Source: JAUIAI01 sp041396585
GTDB lineage: Bacteria; Pseudomonadota; Gammaproteobacteria; Burkholderiales; Burkholderiaceae_E
NCBI GenBank assembly: GCA_041396585.1
Contig: JAWKYG010000006.1
Location: forward strand, 186,001-250,000
DNA length: 64,000 nt
Reading direction: 5' to 3'
Shown here: positions 59,991-64,000 of the stretch, piece by piece
Position numbering within the stretch: the first letter of the stretch is position 1
Layout: each line of letters begins with the position of its first letter
The notes under the pieces: generated by a model
The model's database searches: none
Told to the model about the DNA's origin: nothing
The model's input: the letters and a program-made list of their open reading frames with translations, nothing else
Made by a program: the position numbers and the translations under genes

Positions 59991-61733
59991 TCATGCGCCC
60001 GCAGACTCCGAACTGACGAGACGCGGCTGTGGCCGGGTGGGCGGCTGCGCGGACCGGCAATCATGCGACGCCGACCGTTCGACGCGGGCAATCAGCAAAC
60101 CGGGCGCATCGATCACGCGATTCAGCCACGGGGTGCATGGATCGCGATCGATCATGGTGTTCAGCGGATCGCGAAACACCCAGGTCGGCATGCTGCGAAA
60201 CGCCACCAGCCAGTGCACATCGTGGCGCAGTGCAAGCGCATGAATGCGCTCGGCGTCATAGGGGCGGCTCACATAGACCGGCAAAGGCACACCGACCATG
60301 GCGCCACCGGTGAGCAGCGACAGCCCATGGGGATGGGTGCTCATGACCACCTCGCCGGCCTCGGCCCGTCTGCGCAGCCAGCGCAGCGCATCCTCGTTGC
60401 CGACCGACTCCTCGAGCAGCGCCTCACGCATCTGCAGGGTGGGGGTTTCCAGCACACGTTGCAGGAACCCGGGCCACAACAACAGCATCTGCGCGAGCGC
60501 CAAAGCCGGAATCCACGCGGCATGTCTGGCCAGCGCGCCCACCCGGACCGTGGCCAGCACCGGGACCAGGAGCAGCCCCGCAGCCAGCACATAGCGCATC
60601 TCGAGCACGTACACGGTCGAGTTCAGGGCGAGCACGATCAGCAGCAGCAGGTTGGCCGCGAAGCCGCTCAGACAGAAGATTCGAACCGCCGGCCCGAGGC
60701 CGCCCGCATCCGCTGCCGGCGTGCTCTCACTTGCAAGCGATGCGCGCGCCGCGCACGCGCGCACTTGCTCGGCCCGCCCCCGCTGCGGCGCCAATCGTCG
60801 CCAGGCAAGCCAGGCCGCGGTCAGCGCGGCCAACACCGCGAGCAGGGTCAGCACCAGCAGTGCGGGCTCGCGCAGCACATGCGGCACCCAGGTGATGCGG
60901 GCCGCGATCTCGGTCCAGGTCTGTCCGCGGCCCGAATGCGCACCGCCGCTGAGCGAGCCGCTGATCATCCAGTTGCGGGCGAACAGCGCGGCGAGCAGAA
61001 ACACCGCGGGCAGACACACCGCCACACCCTGCCAGAAACCGCGCCGCCCGCCGATGGCTGCCCACACCGCCAGGCCGACGGGCCCGAACAGGGCCACCGC
61101 CTGATAGCGCATGCTCAATGCGCCCGCCAGGGCCAGCCCCGCGAGCACCAGACCGGCCCGCCGATGACGCGGCTCATCCACCCAGGCCATCGCACAGGCG
61201 ATCAGCAGGGCGAAGGCCTGGTAGGGTGGGTCGGCCAGCCCCCGGGCCGCGCCCAGCCATGCCGGCACGAAGATCAACCAGGCGATGCCGACCATCCAGG
61301 CAATACGCGCCCCGGCCGGCGAGGTGCGCCCGATCAACCAGACCAGCAGACAGGCAGTGCCGACATGGGCGAGCAGGCCAAGCAGGATCAGGCTCTCGGC
61401 AAGATCCGACAGACCCAGTTGCGCGATCACGCCGGCCATCAGGGGCATGCCCGGTGGCCAGACGGTCTGGCGAGCGGGCATCACCTGCTCGAGCTGGCTC
61501 TCGTAATACAGGATCGAGCTGGCCAGACCATCACCGGCGAGCCAGTGCCGGGCGGTACTGACGATCTGTGCGGCGTCGTCCTGCAGACTGTGCGCGCCAC
61601 CGAGTGACAGCACGAGCCAGACCACGCCGGCGGCCACGATGGCCAGCAGGGTGACTCTCGCGATGGCGGTGATCGACGGCCGGTCGGATCCGACGGCGGT
61701 CCCGGCCCACTCGCCCAGACGGGCGGAGTTCAT
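59991..61733 (-). CDS. GT-C-like membrane glycosyltransferase (PMT/ArnT-like)
   Basis: 580 aa from ATG 61733; a TTG just before it is ignored. About ten to twelve hydrophobic helices after a short polar start. The first periplasmic loop has HSLQDDAAQI with adjacent acidic residues, as in GT-C enzymes, followed by VWPPGMPLMAG. A C-terminal soluble part (about 440-560: EVVMSTHPHGLSLLTGG; TWVFRDPLN) is present. Such proteins move sugars from polyprenyl-phosphate donors. It is the first gene of the minus-strand operon. The family call is by topology and context, so moderate. Confidence 0.65.
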   Translation of the reverse strand: MNSARLGEWAGTAVGSDRPSITAIARVTLLAIVAAGVVWLVLSLGGAHSLQDDAAQIVSTARHWLAGDGLASSILYYESQLEQVMPARQTVWPPGMPLMAGVIAQLGLSDLAESLILLGLLAHVGTACLLVWLIGRTSPAGARIAWMVGIAWLIFVPAWLGAARGLADPPYQAFALLIACAMAWVDEPRHRRAGLVLAGLALAGALSMRYQAVALFGPVGLAVWAAIGGRRGFWQGVAVCLPAVFLLAALFARNWMISGSLSGGAHSGRGQTWTEIAARITWVPHVLREPALLVLTLLAVLAALTAAWLAWRRLAPQRGRAEQVRACAARASLASESTPAADAGGLGPAVRIFCLSGFAANLLLLIVLALNSTVYVLEMRYVLAAGLLLVPVLATVRVGALARHAAWIPALALAQMLLLWPGFLQRVLETPTLQMREALLEESVGNEDALRWLRRRAEAGEVVMSTHPHGLSLLTGGAMVGVPLPVYVSRPYDAERIHALALRHDVHWLVAFRSMPTWVFRDPLNTMIDRDPCTPWLNRVIDAPGLLIARVERSASHDCRSAQPPTRPQPRLVSSESAGA

Positions 61734-61915
61734 CAAACGGGGCGTCCCATGGTGTTCGCAATCGGCGCCGATCCATAGATGGCGGCGCTTCCAGCGTCCA
61801 AGTATTCGCAGTGTCCGCCACGGACGCGAGCCTCAGGGGCATCAACAGTCGGCACGGGCCGACGAGCCGTCGACCTCCGCGGTAGGATTGCAACCAGACG
61901 CTTTCCCCGCCGACG

Positions 61916-62666
61916 ATGAACGACGAACAACTGCTGCGCTACAGCCGCCATATCCTGCTCGATGACATGGGCATCGCCGCGCAGGAGAAGATCCTGGCCG
62001 CGCGCGCCCTGATCATCGGCGCGGGCGGCCTGGGCTCGCCGGCGGCGCTGTATCTGGCCTCGGCCGGCATCGGTCACATCGTGCTTGCCGACGGCGACAC
62101 GGTCGATGCCACCAACCTGCAAAGACAGGTATTGCACGGCAACGCCCAGATCGGGCGTCCAAAGGCGGAATCGGGCCGCGAACGGATGCTCGCGATCAAT
62201 CCGCAGATCACGGTCACGGCGCTGACCGCCCGCCTCGATGCCCACGCCCTGACTCACGAGGTGGCCGCGGCCGATGTGGTGCTCGATTGCAGTGACAACT
62301 TCGAGACCCGCCATGCGGTCAATCGCGCGTGCGTCGCGGCAAAGGTGCCGCTCGTCTCGGGCGCGGCCATCCGCTTCGACGGCCAGCTGGCAGTATTCGA
62401 TCCGCGACGCGCCGACTCACCGTGCTACCACTGTCTGTTTCCCGAGGCGCAAGACATCGAAGAGGTGCGCTGCGCGACCATGGGTGTGTTTGCGCCCCTC
62501 ACGGGCATCATCGGCACGATGCAGGCGGCCGAGGCACTGGAAGCTCGTGGGGGGATTCGGCCAGCCAGCGGTCGGCCGGCTGATGTTGCTGGATGCGCGC
62601 TCGCTCGCCTGGAGCACCATGACGGTGCCACGCGACCCGGGTTGCCCGGTCTGTCGGAACGCTTGA
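61916..62666 (+). CDS. moeB: MoeB/ThiF-family adenylyltransferase, broken by a +1 frameshift
   Basis: 249 aa when repaired. LLRYSRHILLDDMG opens the protein, followed by the ATP site LIIGAGGLGSPAALYLASAG, LQRQVLHG, LDCSDNFETRHAVN and SPCYHCLFPE. After MQAAEAL the frame from 61916 turns to nonsense (to 62710). With one extra G removed near 62540 it continues KLVGGFG, RLMLLDARSL and ends DPGCPVCRNA with stop at 62666. The restored end brings the second zinc C-x-x-C pair, so this is the true frame. It adenylates the C-terminus of a ubiquitin-like sulfur carrier (MoaD or ThiS). In relatives it follows ctpA. Confidence 0.88.
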
Positions 62667-62902
62667 CTATGCCGGTGTCGTCGACGCACCGGATCGGAAC
62701 AAACCACTAAAACAGTCGGTTTTGTCACCGCGGCGGACGAGCCTTCCATCGGTTGTTGTGCGCCCACCGTGCGGCTTTTAACAATTGCCTGCGCTCAGCT
62801 GTGCCATTCTGTCGCTCGGGCCGTTGGCGCGGCAAATTTTTGGTATAAAGCCTTACTCCCATACGCCACGGTCTGACCGGATCTCCCCGTTCGCTCAGTG
62901 CC

Positions 62903-64000
62903 ATGACTCTCCCATCGGATGCGCTTATCTGGGCGGCGTTTTTCGTCGCTCTGTTCGTCACGCTTGGCGCAGTGCCCCTGTGTGCCCAACTCCTGGCCAC
63001 GCTCGCGCACCGCCCGGCCGACGACCGCACGCTCGAAACCGCGGGCCTGGGCCTGTTCGTCGGCGTGGCGATCTCATCCTTCTATCTCGGCGTCTGGCCT
63101 GCCGGAGCCAAGGGTCTGGCCCTGTCCGCGCTGTTCGTGCTGATCGCGGGCACCGCGATCGATGTGCTCGAGCGGCACGGCCGCCTCGTACGTATCGATC
63201 TGCCGGTCAAGATCGCGCTGTCCGCGGTGGCGATCTGCGGCGTCTGGATTGATCTGAATCACTGGCCGGCCTGGCCCCTGGGCATGGCGCTGCTGATTGC
63301 TGCCGGCATCATGATGCTGGTCTCCATGTCGCGTATCGGCCATGACTACGAAGACGCGCATCCCGGGCTCACCATCTACCTCACGATCACCCAGATGCTC
63401 GGCCTGCTGCTGCTGGGCTGGATCGGCAGCGAGAACGGCGTGATGAGCGCGCTGACCTTCTCGATCATCATCGGCATTGCGGTACCCATTGGTGGGGCGC
63501 TGCTGGCGGCCGCGTTCTACATGATCCGTGCGCCTTGGCGGCCCCGGCCGATGGTCTTCGCGGGTACGGGTGGGCACATGATGCTTGCTGTCGGCTGCGT
63601 CTGGATGGCGCTGCTGCTGGCGCTGAGCTCGGCCGATGGCGCGCGCTCACCGGCAGCACTGGTCTGGGTGGTCGGCGTTCCGTTGTTCTATTTCGTGCGT
63701 CAACGCCTCGCGCTGCTGGTTTCAGGGCTGATCGCCCGGCGGGCGGATGGCGCGCCGATGCCCGTGCTCGCATGGCTGGATCGCGAACTGGCCTTTCATA
63801 TGTCGCCCTGGCTGCTTCCGCTGACGTCCCTGGGCATGGCGGTGGTCGGTGCCCTGGTGCTGTACTACGACGTCCGACAACTGGTCAGCTGGCCGACATG
63901 GCTGGTGGCGATGGCCGGTTTCATCCTGCTTCCGGCGGCTTTACGTCACACCCCGCTGGCCAGGAGCGGCGTAATTTACGAGGTCAAACCCAAGCTGCAA
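62903..64000 (+). CDS. WecA/MraY-like polytopic membrane protein lacking catalytic Asp (3' end missing)
   Basis: 366 codons are open from ATG 62903 to the right edge with no stop. About ten hydrophobic helices arranged as in WecA-type polyprenyl-P sugar-1-P transferases. At the places where WecA has D-D, N-x-x-D-G-x-D-G and G-D-x-G, this protein reads TAIDVLERHG, MSRIGHDYEDA and FAGTGGHMML, so the key aspartates are largely replaced. It may be an inactive homologue with a regulatory or structural role, or a distant family with another activity. The window also cuts off any C-terminal domain. An A+T-rich patch with TATAAA (62844) may be its promoter. Confidence 0.6.
   Translation, partial: MTLPSDALIWAAFFVALFVTLGAVPLCAQLLATLAHRPADDRTLETAGLGLFVGVAISSFYLGVWPAGAKGLALSALFVLIAGTAIDVLERHGRLVRIDLPVKIALSAVAICGVWIDLNHWPAWPLGMALLIAAGIMMLVSMSRIGHDYEDAHPGLTIYLTITQMLGLLLLGWIGSENGVMSALTFSIIIGIAVPIGGALLAAAFYMIRAPWRPRPMVFAGTGGHMMLAVGCVWMALLLALSSADGARSPAALVWVVGVPLFYFVRQRLALLVSGLIARRADGAPMPVLAWLDRELAFHMSPWLLPLTSLGMAVVGALVLYYDVRQLVSWPTWLVAMAGFILLPAALRHTPLARSGVIYEVKPKLQ

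Noticed and set aside
62824..62849. TTGGCG and TATAAA before the WecA-like gene
   Set aside because: Only 14 bp separate them and no sigma-54 GG/GC spacing fits, so it was not listed as a promoter.
1..64000. Search for CRISPR arrays, tRNA or rRNA genes, transposases and integrases
   Set aside because: Nothing convincing was found by eye; the repeats present are protein-coding or short inverted repeats.

Overview
The window is GC-rich (roughly two thirds G+C) chromosomal DNA from a betaproteobacterium, most likely of the order Burkholderiales. The evidence is the aa3 cytochrome oxidase operon with its betaproteobacterial small genes (DUF2244, a 37-aa small assembly protein, DUF2970), next to the run methyltransferase / comF / trmL / LOG / gpsA / secB / grxC / rhodanese / gpmA / ctpA ... 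moeB that is typical of that group. No rRNA, tRNA, CRISPR array, transposase or integrase was seen.

Layout. (A) 1-32.1 kb is an exopolysaccharide (EPS) and surface-protein region. It holds the start of a Wza-type export gene, an EpsL-like barrel and a polyprenyl-P sugar phosphotransferase. Next come two tandem Bap-like Ig-repeat proteins directly upstream of a complete type I secretion system (TolC/ABC/HlyD), three glycosyltransferases, and a third Bap-prefix protein that has an RTX-type C-terminus. A compact operon follows (BY-kinase/Wzz, Wzx, GT2, Wzy, PHP-type tyrosine phosphatase), then two putative lipoproteins with low-complexity linkers and an O-acyltransferase. (B) 32.6-47.0 kb is housekeeping: the cox operon (minus strand, with a good promoter and a perfect FNR/ANR-type palindrome upstream), then the comF-ctpA block ending in a strong terminator. 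(C) 47.3-61.7 kb is a second EPS cluster made of two convergent operons whose last genes overlap tail to tail by 118 bp. The plus-strand operon is sugar phosphotransferase, Wzy-like, GT2, asparagine-synthase-like, GT2. The minus-strand operon is GT-C-like membrane protein, EpsF, EpsG, GH16 hydrolase, Wzx, GT4. (D) 61.9-64 kb has moeB and the start of a WecA-like membrane protein that lacks the usual catalytic aspartates.

How it fits together. Each EPS region has its own initiating transferase, flippase and polymerase, so two Wzx/Wzy-type polymers are likely. Region A couples its polymer to type I secreted Ig-repeat proteins and lipoproteins, which could form a shared surface matrix. Both EPS regions sit at the edges of a gene block that is otherwise conserved in relatives, which suggests gain at these two junctions.

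Caution. Four genes (second Bap-like protein, coxIII, the methyltransferase, moeB) are each broken by one single-base indel, and each reads on perfectly in the neighbouring frame. Sequence error is the simplest explanation, though real lesions cannot be excluded from sequence alone.
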